Part shown: positions 38,722 to 49,165 of the stretch, in pieces
Position numbering within the stretch: position 1 is the first letter of the stretch
Layout of the letters: each line of letters opens with the position of its first letter
From: Pseudomonas paralactis
Lineage (GTDB): Bacteria; Pseudomonadota; Gammaproteobacteria; Pseudomonadales; Pseudomonadaceae
Assembly: GCF_001439735.1 (NCBI RefSeq)
Contig: NZ_JYLN01000001.1
Coordinates: 310,001 to 374,000 of the forward strand
Length of the DNA stretch: 64,000 nucleotides
Direction of reading: 5' to 3'
Notes under the pieces: model-generated
Told to the model about the DNA's origin: nothing
Databases searched by the model: none
Seen by the model: only the letters and a program-made list of their open reading frames with translations
Translations under genes and position numbers: made by a program

Positions 38722-39354
38722 TCACATCCCGCCACTGCTGTTGCGCACGGCCTGCATGAACGCGCGAATCCTGCTGTGATCCTTGATGCCCTTGCCCTGC
38801 TCTACCCCACCGCTGACGTCCACGGCATAGGGCCGCACCTGCTCGATGGCGGCCCCGACATTGGCGGGGTTGAGCCCACCGGCCAGGATGATCGGCTTGC
38901 TCAGTCCCTCGGGAATCAGCGACCAGTCGAACGCCTCACCCGTACCACCCGGTACGCCTTCGACGTAGGTGTCGAGCAGGATCCCGCGAGCATTGGCGTA
39001 CGCTGCACACGCGGCAGCGATATCGTCGCCCGCCTTGACCCGCAACGCCTTGATGTACGGGCGCTGGAAGCTTTCGCATTCTTCCGGGGTTTCGTCGCCG
39101 TGAAACTGCAACAGGTCCAGCGGCACCGCATCGAGGGTTTCATTGAGCTCGCAGCGACTGGCGTTGACGAACAGGCCCACGGTGGTCACGAACGGCGGCA
39201 GCGCGGCGATGATCGCCCGCGCCTGCAACACATTCACCGCCCGCGGGCTTTTGGCATAAAACACCAGACCGATGGCATCGGCCCCTGCCTCGACTGCCGC
39301 CAGCGCGTCTTCTATGCGGGTAATCCCGCAAATCTTGCTGCGAACGGCTGACAT
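38722..39354 (-). CDS. trpF: phosphoribosylanthranilate isomerase
   Basis: A 210-residue TIM barrel enzyme of tryptophan synthesis. The catalytic Cys sits in [12 protein letters not shown] (near residue 9) and the catalytic Asp in LLDTYVEG near residue 128. The phosphate-binding end has [10 protein letters not shown] and [14 protein letters not shown]. It follows truA by 63 bases and precedes accD by 244 bases, the normal Pseudomonas order. Confidence 0.96.
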   Translation of the reverse strand: MSAVRSKICGITRIEDALAAVEAGADAIGLVFYAKSPRAVNVLQARAIIAALPPFVTTVGLFVNASRCELNETLDAVPLDLLQFHGDETPEECESFQRPYIKALRVKAGDDIAAACAAYANARGILLDTYVEGVPGGTGEAFDWSLIPEGLSKPIILAGGLNPANVGAAIEQVRPYAVDVSGGVEQGKGIKDHSRIRAFMQAVRNSSGGM

Positions 39355-39417
39355 GTCGTAGGAACCTCAGGGTTGGACCGAGAAAGTCCCGGATGTTAAC
39401 AAATGCTTTTCCGGGCG

Positions 39418-40242
39418 TCAGCCGCCAAGTTCGCTGAAACCTGTGAGGAAGTGCGGCCCGATAAAGCGTTCCGGCAATTGGAACTCGTCGCGGTACTCCA
39501 CATCCACCAAATACAGGCCAAACGGGTGCGCCGTGACACCGCCGGTACGTCGAATACGGCTTTCCAGCACTTCCCTGGCCCACTCCACCGGGCGCTCGCC
39601 GGCGCCGATGGTCATCAGCACGCCCGCAATGTTGCGCACCATGTGATGCAGGAAAGCCCCGGCGCGAATATCCAGCACGATCATCTTGCCGTGGCGGGTG
39701 ACTCGCAGGTGATGAACCTCCTTGATCGGCGACTTGGCTTGGCACTGACCGGCACGGAAGGCGCTGAAGTCATGCACGCCCACCAGATGCTGCGCGGCCT
39801 CGGCCATGCGCTCGGCGTCCAGCGGGCGGTGGTTCCAGGTGATTTCTTCGTTCAGGTGCGCCGGACGGATCTGATCGTTATAGATCACATAGCGATAACG
39901 CCGAGCGATGGCCTTGAAACGCGCATGAAAATGCGCAGGCATGACCTTGGCCCAGCTCACACTCACGTCGTGCGGCAAATTGATATTCGCCCCCATCACC
40001 CACGCCTTCATCGACCGCTCGGCCTGGGTGTCGAAGTGCACCACCTGACCACACGCGTGTACGCCAGCGTCGGTACGCCCGGCGCACATCAGCGACACCG
40101 GCGAGTCCGCCACTTTGGACAGGGCTTTTTCCAGGGTTTCCTGCACCGTCAGCACACCGGAGGCCTGACGCTGCCAGCCGCGATAGCGCGAGCCTTTGTA
40201 TTCCACGCCCAGGGCGATGCGGTAAAAGCCGGCGGCCGCCAT
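39418..40242 (-). CDS. truA: tRNA pseudouridine(38-40) synthase
   Basis: A 274-residue pseudouridine synthase acting on the anticodon arm of several tRNAs. The catalytic Asp lies in CAGRTDAGVHA near residue 54, and the RNA-binding SFRAGQCQAKS-like segment is present. The frame continues upstream to TTG codons at 40272 and 40299. ATG at 40242 is chosen because the distance to the conserved YRIALGVEY matches relatives, though no strong ribosome site precedes any candidate. Start confidence is moderate, identity high. Confidence 0.9.
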   Translation of the reverse strand: MAAAGFYRIALGVEYKGSRYRGWQRQASGVLTVQETLEKALSKVADSPVSLMCAGRTDAGVHACGQVVHFDTQAERSMKAWVMGANINLPHDVSVSWAKVMPAHFHARFKAIARRYRYVIYNDQIRPAHLNEEITWNHRPLDAERMAEAAQHLVGVHDFSAFRAGQCQAKSPIKEVHHLRVTRHGKMIVLDIRAGAFLHHMVRNIAGVLMTIGAGERPVEWAREVLESRIRRTGGVTAHPFGLYLVDVEYRDEFQLPERFIGPHFLTGFSELGG

Positions 40243-40299
40243 TTCGGCGGCCGCGTTATCTATATTTGCCAAGAACTGAGAGCCTGATGAGTTGCGCAA

Positions 40300-40954
40300 A
40301 GGCAGGCATTATAAAGGCGCCGGATGCATGACGGGCGTTTTGTTATGGATCGATGCCAAACAAATGCGGGAGGAGCGGTGCGACGATTCGACTTGCTCCC
40401 GATAGCGGAGTATCAGTCAACAGATTCATTGACTGAGCCACTGCTATCGGGGCATAGGTATCTACACAACTTGTTGGGGCGACGCCGGCCCTGTGGGAGG
40501 GGGCTTGCCCCCGATGGCGGCCTGAGAGCCGACCGGGATGCTGGACTTTGATCGAGTGCATATCCGTTATCTGGGTAACGGCTGATATTGGTTCCGCTTT
40601 TACAGCGGGTCACTTTTGAAAGAGCCCAAAAGTAACCAAAAGGCTCTTGCCCCACCACTCGGCACCTCGCTTAGGCTCGGTGTGCCCGTAATCCGCCATG
40701 GATTTGGGGGGCCGCCGCCACGCGCCATCCATGGCGCGGGGCGGCTAAACCGGCATCCCTGCCGGTTTACCCCCCAAATCCATGGCGAATTCCGGCCAGC
40801 GTGGTTTGACGGGGCGCCTAAGATCAAAAGCAGATCAAGAGCAAGAGCGGCTCGCTTCGCATCGTGGTTACCGTGGGCAGTGGCTACAAAAGTTGTGTAG
40901 ATACCCATGGCTATCGGGGGCAAGCCCCCTCCCACACTGTTACAACGCCCGGCT
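40300..40954. other. repeat-filled gap between fimV and truA
   Basis: About 650 bases with no credible gene. It holds a truncated repeat fragment near 40444-40472 (same sequence as the tip of the long repeat) and then the full repeat copy at 40491-40938. Frames open inside the repeat, but the same frames recur in the second copy and look like by-products. Confidence 0.7.
40491..40938 (-). repeat. long intergenic repeat, copy A (inverted relative to copy B)
   Basis: About 450 bases that recur in reverse complement at 44733-45172. Shared landmarks include GGGGGCTTGCCCCCGATGGC at one tip, TTGTGTAGATACCCATG near the other, an internal palindromic core around GGCATCCCTGCCGG, and CACCGAGCCTAAGCGAGG-type sequence. 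Both tips carry REP-like CTCCCAC. It separates truA from fimV. Confidence 0.88.
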
Positions 40955-43468
40955 TTAGATGCGGCCGAGCATTTCCTTGGCTTCGCCACGCTGGCCTTCG
41001 TTGCCTTCTACCAAGACTTCGTTAAGGATGTCTTTAGCACCATCGGCATCACCCATGTCGATGTAAGCCTGGGCCAGGTCGAGCTTGGTGGCGACCTCAT
41101 CGGTGCCGGAGAGGAAATCGAAATCCGGCTCGTCATCACCGCCCAGCGCTGCATCCTCAGCCGTGAAGCTAGGCTCGATCGGCGGATGCTCCAGGCTCTG
41201 GGACAAACGATCCAACTCGGCGTTGACGTCATCGAGCTCCGAGGCAAACGCATCGGGCTTGGCTGCCGGAGCCGTCGGCTCATCAGCCAGGGACAGGTCA
41301 AAGTCTTCCGGCAACTCGAATTCGTCCAGCGCGGCCGGCGTCAGGGTGGGCGGCTCGACGGGCGGCACGTCCTTCATCTGCTCTTCAAGGCCCGAAAGAA
41401 AATCGTCATCGGATTTCGACGCTGGCGGATCCAGTTGCAGGTCCAGGTCAAAGTCCGAAAGATCCTGCGCATCGGCCTTGGCTTCAGTCTGTTGTTGCAG
41501 CAGCGCCTCAAAGGTTTGCTGATCCTGCGCGATCTCGGCCGGCGAGGCAGCTTCCAGCTCGTCCAGGCTAAGGTCAAAATCGTTGTCGAAGGCGTCCGCA
41601 GGCTCAGTCGCGGCCGGCTTGTCATCGAGCAAGTCCTTGACGTATTGCGCATCCAGGGCCGCAGCCGCCACCGCGGCGCTGACGCCCGCCGCCAGCACGG
41701 CCATGGCCGGGAAGCGGCTCTTGAGCTGCTCGACCTGGGCATGGTTCTCACCGTTGGCGACCAATTGGCGCTCCTGGGTGACGAAGCCGTCCTTGTCGTT
41801 CTGCAAGCCGTAGACTTCCATCAACTTCAAACGCAGGTCGCTGCGCTTGGGCTCATGCTTGATCGCTTGCTCAAGCACGTCAGCCGCCTGGTTCAGGTGA
41901 CCACGGTCGATATGGGACTGAGCCTGGGCCAACGCATCGCTGGAGTTCTCCTGAGCAACGGCAACGGCCAGCGGCGCGAGTACGGAGGCGACAGTCGGCA
42001 CGACAACCGGCTCAACCACCGGGGCTGGGGCTGGCGCTGGTGCGGCTGCCAGCTTGACGCTCGGCGGCGGCACTTCAAGGCCTTCGAAGCTGTCGGGCGG
42101 CAGGTCCTGGTCAATATTGGACGCGAACTCAGGCTCTTCGGCCAACGCCCGCGCCATGCGCAGATGCTTTTCCTCTTCGCGACGGGCATTACGATGACGC
42201 GCCCACAGCAACAGAAGCAGCAGCACCACCAGGATGCCTGCCCCGCCAATGATGCCGAGGATAATAGGGTTGGTCAGCAAGTCATTGAACTTGCCTTCGG
42301 TGGTAGCAGGTGCGGCGACCGGCTTGGGCGGCTCAGCGACGGGCGCCGGGGCTGCAACGGGCTGCGCAGGCTCTGCTGCGGGCTCACCCGGCAGCTGCGC
42401 GGGGATTGCCGCCGTAGCCGGCTCACCTTTCTCCGCCTGCAAGCGCGCCAATTGGTCATTCTTCAGCTGAATCAGCTTTTGCAACTTGTCCAACTGGCTC
42501 TGCAAGTCGGCGGCGCGACTTTTCAGTTCTTCGTTATCGCGGCGGGTGGTGTCCAGTTCTTCCTGGGTCATCGCCAGCTTGTCGCTCAACGCACGGTTAT
42601 CGCCGGCCTTGCCGTTCACGCCTTTTTTGGCGGCCTCGGCCGACACCAGGCTCAAGTTGTCCTTGGCCTGAGTGCTCGAGGGTGCATTGCCGGCCTGGGT
42701 GCGCTTGGTCGCGTCCAACTGCGCCTTGCCGGCCACTTGGCTCTTGGGAGTACGACGCCCCTGACGCCAGGCGGCGTTCTGCGCGCTGACTTCGGCGATC
42801 GCTTGAGGCTGCGCCAGCGCGGTACTTTGCGTGGTATCCGGCAGGCGCAGGACCTGGCCGGTTTTCAAGCGGTTGATATTGCCATCGACAAAGGCGTCAG
42901 GGTTGAGCGCCTGGATCGCCAGCATCGTCTGCTGGACCGAAGCGCCGTTACGATTCTTCGCGGCAATTTCCCATAAGGTGTCGCGGGACGTGGTGGTGTG
43001 CTGAGCAGCCGTGCTGGCGGCAGGCGCGGTGCTGACAGGCGCGCTGGCAGTCGGTGCCGGCTGGTCGAACTTGGCCGGGTCGAGCAGTACGCTGTAGTCA
43101 CGCATCAAACGGCCATTGGGCCATTGCACCTGCAGCAGGAAGCGCACATAGGAATCGGGCAGCGGCTTGCTGGAGGTCACGCGCACCACGCTGCGACCTT
43201 CGGGGTTGATCACCGGGGTGAACGTCAGGTCATCGAGAAACGCCTGGCGGTCAACGCCCGCATCCACAAAAGCCTGGGCAGAAGCCAGGCTCGGCGTGAT
43301 CTCGGCCGCCGTGAGGCCGCCCACATCACGCAATTCGATTTCCACCGACAGCGGCTGGTTCAACTTCGACTTGAGGGTCATCTCCCCAAGTTGCAGCGCC
43401 TGCGCCATACCGGAGGACAGCGCCGAGGCGGCCGCTATTGCTAACACCAGTTTGCGAACTTGAACCAT
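40955..43468 (-). CDS. fimV: FimV-family polar hub / peptidoglycan-binding protein
   Basis: An 837-residue protein. Signal peptide (residues 1-23, ending MAQALQ), a periplasmic FimV N-domain, a LysM-like peptidoglycan-binding stretch (TTSRDTLWEIAAKN to LKTGQVLRLPD, near residues 160-215), a coiled coil (near 315-370), one membrane helix (near 402-425, LGIIGGAGILVVLLLLL), and a long acidic cytoplasmic part with TPR-like repeats and the conserved C-terminus (DLAQAYIDMGDADGAKDIL). In P. aeruginosa FimV supports type IV pili, twitching and polar cAMP signalling. Start ATG at 43468 gives the signal peptide at once. Confidence 0.94.
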   Translation of the reverse strand: MVQVRKLVLAIAAASALSSGMAQALQLGEMTLKSKLNQPLSVEIELRDVGGLTAAEITPSLASAQAFVDAGVDRQAFLDDLTFTPVINPEGRSVVRVTSSKPLPDSYVRFLLQVQWPNGRLMRDYSVLLDPAKFDQPAPTASAPVSTAPAASTAAQHTTTSRDTLWEIAAKNRNGASVQQTMLAIQALNPDAFVDGNINRLKTGQVLRLPDTTQSTALAQPQAIAEVSAQNAAWRQGRRTPKSQVAGKAQLDATKRTQAGNAPSSTQAKDNLSLVSAEAAKKGVNGKAGDNRALSDKLAMTQEELDTTRRDNEELKSRAADLQSQLDKLQKLIQLKNDQLARLQAEKGEPATAAIPAQLPGEPAAEPAQPVAAPAPVAEPPKPVAAPATTEGKFNDLLTNPIILGIIGGAGILVVLLLLLLWARHRNARREEEKHLRMARALAEEPEFASNIDQDLPPDSFEGLEVPPPSVKLAAAPAPAPAPVVEPVVVPTVASVLAPLAVAVAQENSSDALAQAQSHIDRGHLNQAADVLEQAIKHEPKRSDLRLKLMEVYGLQNDKDGFVTQERQLVANGENHAQVEQLKSRFPAMAVLAAGVSAAVAAAALDAQYVKDLLDDKPAATEPADAFDNDFDLSLDELEAASPAEIAQDQQTFEALLQQQTEAKADAQDLSDFDLDLQLDPPASKSDDDFLSGLEEQMKDVPPVEPPTLTPAALDEFELPEDFDLSLADEPTAPAAKPDAFASELDDVNAELDRLSQSLEHPPIEPSFTAEDAALGGDDEPDFDFLSGTDEVATKLDLAQAYIDMGDADGAKDILNEVLVEGNEGQRGEAKEMLGRI

Positions 43469-43629
43469 AGCCTCATCCTTTGTTTGAACGCTCCCCGCCC
43501 TGCGAGAAGGTTGGTAACCGCTGCCATAAGGCATGGCGAGCCGATAGGTCACCGACGCGCTTGTGTTTCACTTGGGACCAAGCATAGCGCCTGGCTAGAA
43601 TCAATCTACAAATTGCCGCCAAGTATCTT

Positions 43630-44640
43630 TTACACAAGGCCTTTTATCAACAACTGCGCCAGTTCCACAGCGTTCAGGGCCGAGCCCTTGCGTACGTTAT
43701 CTGACGTCAACCACAGATTTAGTTCCGCAGGGTCGTCGACACCTGCACGTACGCGTCCTACGTAAACCACATCCTGGCCGACCGCATCGCCTACAGCCGT
43801 TGGGTAATCGCCCTCCTCAACCAGCTCGATACCCGGCGCAGCATCGAGTGCACGGTTTACTGCGGCCAGATCGACCGGCGCGGCCAATTGCAACGACACT
43901 GTCAGGCTATCGCCGAAAAACACCGGGGCTTGAACGCAGGTTGCGGAAATCTTCAGCAAAGGTGTTTCCAGCACCGCACGCAGTTCGTGTACGAGGCGTT
44001 TCTCCAGGGCTGTATGACCTTGGGCGTCTGGCGTACCGACTTGAGCCAGCAGGTTGAAGGCCATTTGCCGGTCGAAGAATTTAGGTTCCAGGGGGCGCAC
44101 GTTCAACAGCTCAGCGGTCTGGCGCGCCAACTCGCTGACAGCCTCCCGACCCTGGGCAGAGACCGCCAGGTTGGCGGTGACGTTCACGCGCTGGATATCC
44201 ACCAAACCCCGCAACGGCGCGAGGACTACCGCCAGGTAGGTGGCAGACGGGCTTGGGCTGCCGAGCTGGAACGGCTTTTTCAAACCGCTCAACACCTGGG
44301 CGTTGGCCTGCGGCACCACTGGCGGCGCCTGTTCGGCGGGCAATGCACCGGACAAGTCGATCACCGAACAACCAGCGGCTGTAGCGCGCGGGGCGAAACT
44401 GAGGGTCACCGCCGGGCCGGCGGCGAAGAACGCCAACTGCGCCTTGCTGAAATCAAACTCGTCGACCTCTTTGACCCGCACGTTCTTGCCACGAAACGGC
44501 ACCGAAGCCCCTGCCGAGTTGCTGCCCGCCAGCAAATACAGGGTGCCCACCGGAAAATCCAGCTCTTCGAGGATCTGCACCAGGGTTTCACCGACGGTGC
44601 CGGTGGCGCCGATCACGGCGATTTCAAAGGTCTGGGTCAT
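43630..44640 (-). CDS. aspartate-semialdehyde dehydrogenase-like protein lacking the catalytic Cys
   Basis: A 336-residue protein of the Asd/USG-1 fold with an NADP-binding start (FEIAVIGATGTVGETLVQIL). At the place where Asd enzymes have N-C-T around the catalytic cysteine, this one reads GSPSPSATYLAV, with Ser instead of Cys. A true asd gene lies 650 bases away. It is therefore probably not a functional aspartate-semialdehyde dehydrogenase; its role is unknown. The pairing of an Asd-like gene next to asd and fimV is conserved in pseudomonads. ATG at 44640 chosen over one six codons earlier. Confidence 0.85.
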   Translation of the reverse strand: MTQTFEIAVIGATGTVGETLVQILEELDFPVGTLYLLAGSNSAGASVPFRGKNVRVKEVDEFDFSKAQLAFFAAGPAVTLSFAPRATAAGCSVIDLSGALPAEQAPPVVPQANAQVLSGLKKPFQLGSPSPSATYLAVVLAPLRGLVDIQRVNVTANLAVSAQGREAVSELARQTAELLNVRPLEPKFFDRQMAFNLLAQVGTPDAQGHTALEKRLVHELRAVLETPLLKISATCVQAPVFFGDSLTVSLQLAAPVDLAAVNRALDAAPGIELVEEGDYPTAVGDAVGQDVVYVGRVRAGVDDPAELNLWLTSDNVRKGSALNAVELAQLLIKGLV

Positions 44641-44732
44641 GGGAACTGCCTCGGGCATTGCGGGGGGAGCGGCACTTTACCGGGTGGCTGGGGGTGAGGC
44701 AATTAACCTGGGCTATGTGGTGTGGCTGATGG

Positions 44733-45172
44733 CCCTATCGGGGCATGGGTATCTACACAACTTTTGTAGCCACTGCCAACCGTAACCACGATGCGAAGCG
44801 AGCCGCTCTTGCTCTGCTTTTGATCTGCTTTTGATCTTGATCTCAGGCGCCCCGTTAAACCACGCTGGCCGGAATTCGCCAGGGATTTGGGGGGTAAACC
44901 GGCAGGGATGCCGGTTTAGCCGCCCCGCGCCATGGATGGCGCGTGGCGGCGGCCCCCCAAATCCATGGCGGATTACGGGCACACCGAGCCTAAGCGAGGT
45001 GCCGAGTGGTGGGGCAAGAGCGCTTTGGTTACTTTCGCGCTTTTCGAAAGTGACCCGCTGTAAAAGCGGAACCCTAAGTGGCCGTTACCGCAGGAATGGA
45101 TATGTACTCGGTCTGATCCAGCATCCTGGTCGGTTCTTAGGCCGCCATCGGGGGCAAGCCCCCTCCCACACT
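44733..45172 (+). repeat. long intergenic repeat, copy B (inverted relative to copy A)
   Basis: About 440 bases, the reverse complement of 40491-40938 with scattered substitutions and short length differences. Nearly identical blocks include the ATGGGTATCTACACAACTTT tip, AAACCGGCAGGGATGCCGGT, and GGCACACCGAGCCTAAGCG. The two copies bracket fimV and the Asd-like gene. Confidence 0.88.
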
Positions 45173-45219
45173 TGAATGCGTTCACCTATCAACATGTGGG
45201 AGGAGGCTTGCCCCCGATA
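45148..45219. repeat. inverted REP pair
   Basis: ATCGGGGGCAAGCCCCCTCC and, about 30 bases later, its near reverse complement GGAGGAGGCTTGCCCCCGAT form an inverted pair. The left arm is also the tip of long repeat copy B, so the long element appears to end in REP sequence. Confidence 0.75.
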
Positions 45220-45239
45220 AGGCCCGGAAGACCAACAAA

Positions 45240-45270
45240 AAACCCGCGCCTGTCACCAGAACGCGGGTTT
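45240..45270 (-). terminator. terminator after asd
   Basis: AAACCCGCG and CGCGGGTTT pair perfectly around a 13-base loop. On the minus strand the right arm leads into TTTTTTGTTGG. It begins about 20 bases after the asd stop. Confidence 0.85.
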
Positions 45271-45289
45271 CTCTTATTGCCTTATGCGA

Positions 45290-46402
45290 TCAACGCTCCA
45301 GCAAAATCCGCAACATGCGACGCAACGGCTCAGCCGCGCCCCACAGCAACTGGTCGCCCACGGTAAACGCACCGAGGAACTGGCTGCCCATGTTCAGCTT
45401 GCGCAGACGCCCCACCGGTACATTCAAGGTGCCGGTGACCTTGGTTGGGCTCAGCTCCTGCATGCTGATATCGCGGTTGTTCGGCACCAGCTTGACCCAT
45501 GGGTTGTGCTGGCTGATCAAGCCTTCGATATCGGCGATCGGCACGTCTTTGTTCAGCTTGATGGTCAACGCCTGGCTGTGGCAACGCATGGCGCCAATGC
45601 GCACGCAAATGCCGTCTACCGGGATCGGGTTCTTGAAGCGACCGAGGATCTTGTTGGTCTCGGCCTGTGCCTTCCACTCCTCGCGGCTCTGACCGTTGGG
45701 CAGTTCCTTGTCGATCCACGGGATCAGGCTACCGGCCAATGGCACGCCGAAGTTCTCGGTCGGGTAGGCGTCGCTGCGCATGGCTTCGGCCACACGACGG
45801 TCGATGTCGAGAATCGCACTGGCAGGGTCAGCCAGTTGATCGGCGACAGCGGCATGGGTCGCGCCCATCTGCTTGATCAGCTCGCGCATGTTCTGCGCAC
45901 CGGCGCCGGAGGCCGCCTGATAGGTCATGGCGCTCATCCACTCGACCAGGCCAGCTTCGAACAGGCCACCCAGGCCCATCAGCATCAGGCTGACGGTGCA
46001 GTTGCCGCCCACGTAGTTCTTGGTGCCGGCATCCAGTTGCTGGTCGATAACCTTGCGGTTGACCGGGTCAAGGATGATCACCGCGTCATCCTGCATGCGC
46101 AGGCTGGAAGCGGCGTCGATCCAGTAACCCTGCCAGCCGGCTTCGCGCAGTTTGGGGAAGACTTCGCTGGTGTAGTCGCCACCCTGGCACGTCAGGATCA
46201 CGTCGAGGGTCTTCAACTCTTCAATGCTGTAGGCGTCCTTGAGCGGGGCAATATCCTTGCCCACGGACGGCCCTTGGCCACCTACGTTCGAAGTGGTGAA
46301 AAACACCGGCTCAATAAGATCGAAATCCTGCTCTTCCAGCATCCGCTGCATGAGCACGGAACCGACCATACCGCGCCAACCGATCAGACCTACACGTTTC
46401 AT
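45290..46402 (-). CDS. asd: aspartate-semialdehyde dehydrogenase
   Basis: A 370-residue enzyme that reduces aspartyl phosphate on the way to lysine, threonine, methionine and diaminopimelate. Start [18 protein letters not shown] binds NADP. The catalytic Cys is in [13 protein letters not shown] near residue 135, and the substrate region has [12 protein letters not shown]. It follows leuB by 64 bases on the same strand. Confidence 0.97.
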   Translation of the reverse strand: MKRVGLIGWRGMVGSVLMQRMLEEQDFDLIEPVFFTTSNVGGQGPSVGKDIAPLKDAYSIEELKTLDVILTCQGGDYTSEVFPKLREAGWQGYWIDAASSLRMQDDAVIILDPVNRKVIDQQLDAGTKNYVGGNCTVSLMLMGLGGLFEAGLVEWMSAMTYQAASGAGAQNMRELIKQMGATHAAVADQLADPASAILDIDRRVAEAMRSDAYPTENFGVPLAGSLIPWIDKELPNGQSREEWKAQAETNKILGRFKNPIPVDGICVRIGAMRCHSQALTIKLNKDVPIADIEGLISQHNPWVKLVPNNRDISMQELSPTKVTGTLNVPVGRLRKLNMGSQFLGAFTVGDQLLWGAAEPLRRMLRILLER

Positions 46403-46466
46403 CGCAACTACACCTTGTTAAAAAGTGGGCCGCCTTGCAGCAACAACTGCAAGTGGGCCCGAGAGA

Positions 46467-47549
<1,083 letters not shown>

Positions 47550-47602
47550 GGGTTCCTCATTTCATCAAGCGACCCGCCCGTGGGCAGGTCGGGAAAAATC
47601 AA

Positions 47603-48367
47603 TCAGCGTTCGGCGAAGACCACCAGCACATCGGTGCTGAAGGTGCCGTCGGCCTGAATTTGGTAATAATCGCGCACTTCCTGGCCCATCGCCTTTTGCA
47701 GCTCAAGGATTGCCGCGCGCAGCACCTGCGGCGTGCGCATGCGCTCGACCCACGAGGTGTATTCCAGGCGCAGGCGCTGACGCAGGCTGTTACGCACATG
47801 CAGGCCCGACTCGCTGAGTTGCTGCATCCACTCGGCGCCAGAGTAATCACGCACATGGCTGGTGTCGCGCAGCACTTCGACGGTTTGCAGGTAAGTGTCC
47901 AGCAATGGGCTGCCCGGTGACAAGACATCCACAAACGCAGCGACCCCGCCGGGCTTGAGCACGCGGCGCACTTCACGCAGGGCCAGGCCCAGGTCGCTCC
48001 AGTGGTGGGCCGAATAACGGCTGAACACGAAGTCGAACTCGCCATCGGCGAACGGCAGGCGCTCGGCGGCGCCCTGGACGGTGCGGATATTGTTCAGGCC
48101 ACGATCTTTCGCGGCGGCGGTGACCACGTCGAGCATAGGCTGGGACAAGTCATAGGCCACCACTTCTTTGACCAGAGGCGCCACCTGGAAGCTGACATGA
48201 CCGGCGCCGCAGCCCAGGTCCAGCAGGCGTGCAGCGCCCTGCCCGGCCAGTTCGGCCTGTAGCAGTGCGAATTCGGTGCCCTGGGCGTGTACGGCGCTGC
48301 TCAGGTAGGCTGAGGCTTGCTCGCCGAATTGTTTTTGCACGACTTGGGTGTGGGCGGTGGTGGTCAT
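47603..48367 (-). CDS. class I SAM-dependent methyltransferase
   Basis: A 254-residue methyltransferase starting MTTTAHTQVVQKQFGEQA. Motif I LLDLGCGAGHVSFQVAP is near residues 47-63, then VTAAAKDRGL and the FDFVFSRYSAHHW segment near 108-120. It resembles UbiE-type enzymes; the substrate is unknown. A methyltransferase lies between leuD and leuB in other pseudomonads too. The ATG at 48367 has AAGGAAAG just before it, and sequence further upstream is REP. Confidence 0.88.
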   Translation of the reverse strand: MTTTAHTQVVQKQFGEQASAYLSSAVHAQGTEFALLQAELAGQGAARLLDLGCGAGHVSFQVAPLVKEVVAYDLSQPMLDVVTAAAKDRGLNNIRTVQGAAERLPFADGEFDFVFSRYSAHHWSDLGLALREVRRVLKPGGVAAFVDVLSPGSPLLDTYLQTVEVLRDTSHVRDYSGAEWMQQLSESGLHVRNSLRQRLRLEYTSWVERMRTPQVLRAAILELQKAMGQEVRDYYQIQADGTFSTDVLVVFAER

Positions 48368-48404
48368 GGTGGCTTTCCTTGGGGTTTGTGGTGGTTGCAC
48401 TGGC

Positions 48405-48491
48405 GCTATCGCAGGCAAGCCAGCTCCCACCGTTGACCGAGGTGCTCAGGCGAACCTCGATCCCTGTGGGAGCGGGCTTGCCCGCGATGGC
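48405..48491. repeat. inverted REP pair (REPIN)
   Basis: Arms 48405-48430 and 48466-48491 match as an inverted repeat at 23 of 26 positions (GCxATCGCxGGCAAGCCxGC pattern), separated by 35 bases, between leuD and the methyltransferase gene. Confidence 0.88.
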
Positions 48492-48509
48492 CCGCACGGT
48501 TACCGCAAA

Positions 48510-49154
48510 TCAGGCATCGCGAAACAGCCAGGGCTGGCTCGCCCGGTGCCTGGTTTCAAACGCGGCAATCGCATCACCGTCCTGCAAGGTCAGGCCGATG
48601 TCGTCCAGGCCGTTGATCAAGCAGTGCTTACGGAAGGCATCCACTTCAAAGTGGTACACCTTGCCATCCGGGCGGGTCACGGTCTGCGCGGCCAGGTCCA
48701 CCGTCAGTTGGTAGCCCACATTGGCTTGCACTTGCTGGAACAGCTCGTCCACTTCGGCATCGCTCAAGATGATCGGTAACAGGCCGTTCTTGAAGCTGTT
48801 GTTAAAGAAGATGTCGGCATAGCTGGGCGCGATGATGCTGCGAAAGCCGTACTCTTCCAGGGCCCACGGCGCGTGTTCACGGCTGGAGCCGCAACCGAAG
48901 TTTTCCCGGGCCAGCAACACACTGGCGCCTTGATAACGCTCGGCGTTGAGCACAAAGTCCTTGTTCAGCGGGCGCTTGGAGTTGTCTTGATAGGCGTAGC
49001 CCACGTCCAGGTAGCGCCACTCATCGAACAGGTTGGGGCCAAAACCGGTGCGCTTGATCGACTTCAAGAACTGCTTGGGGATGATCTGGTCGGTGTCCAC
49101 GTTGGCACGGTCCAACGGCGCTACAAGACCTGTGTGTTGGGTAAAAGCTCTCAT
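48510..49154 (-). CDS. leuD: 3-isopropylmalate dehydratase small subunit
   Basis: A 214-residue subunit that pairs with LeuC to isomerise 2- to 3-isopropylmalate. It starts [26 protein letters not shown] and carries the [13 protein letters not shown] motif near residues 82-94. It follows leuC by 11 bases, as expected for a co-translated pair. Confidence 0.96.
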   Translation of the reverse strand: MRAFTQHTGLVAPLDRANVDTDQIIPKQFLKSIKRTGFGPNLFDEWRYLDVGYAYQDNSKRPLNKDFVLNAERYQGASVLLARENFGCGSSREHAPWALEEYGFRSIIAPSYADIFFNNSFKNGLLPIILSDAEVDELFQQVQANVGYQLTVDLAAQTVTRPDGKVYHFEVDAFRKHCLINGLDDIGLTLQDGDAIAAFETRHRASQPWLFRDA

Positions 49155-49165
49155 CGGATTTTCCT

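Larger units (their letters stand above)
44641..45289. other. repeat-filled gap between asd and the Asd-like gene
   Basis: About 650 bases without a credible gene. It holds repeat copy B, a REP pair at 45148-45219 and the asd terminator. Open frames inside the repeat mirror those in copy A. Confidence 0.7.

Noticed and set aside
40600..40989. Possible 129-residue protein inside repeat copy A
   Set aside because: Part of the frame recurs in copy B with a different start and end, as expected when a repeat happens to be open. No ribosome site and no family; kept as a property of the repeat.
40907..42976. Open frame of almost 690 codons opposite fimV
   Set aside because: Composition is the mirror of the acidic, Ala/Pro-rich fimV; no family features.
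44831..45175. Possible 114-residue protein inside repeat copy B
   Set aside because: Same reasoning as for copy A; its C-terminal part runs into REP sequence.
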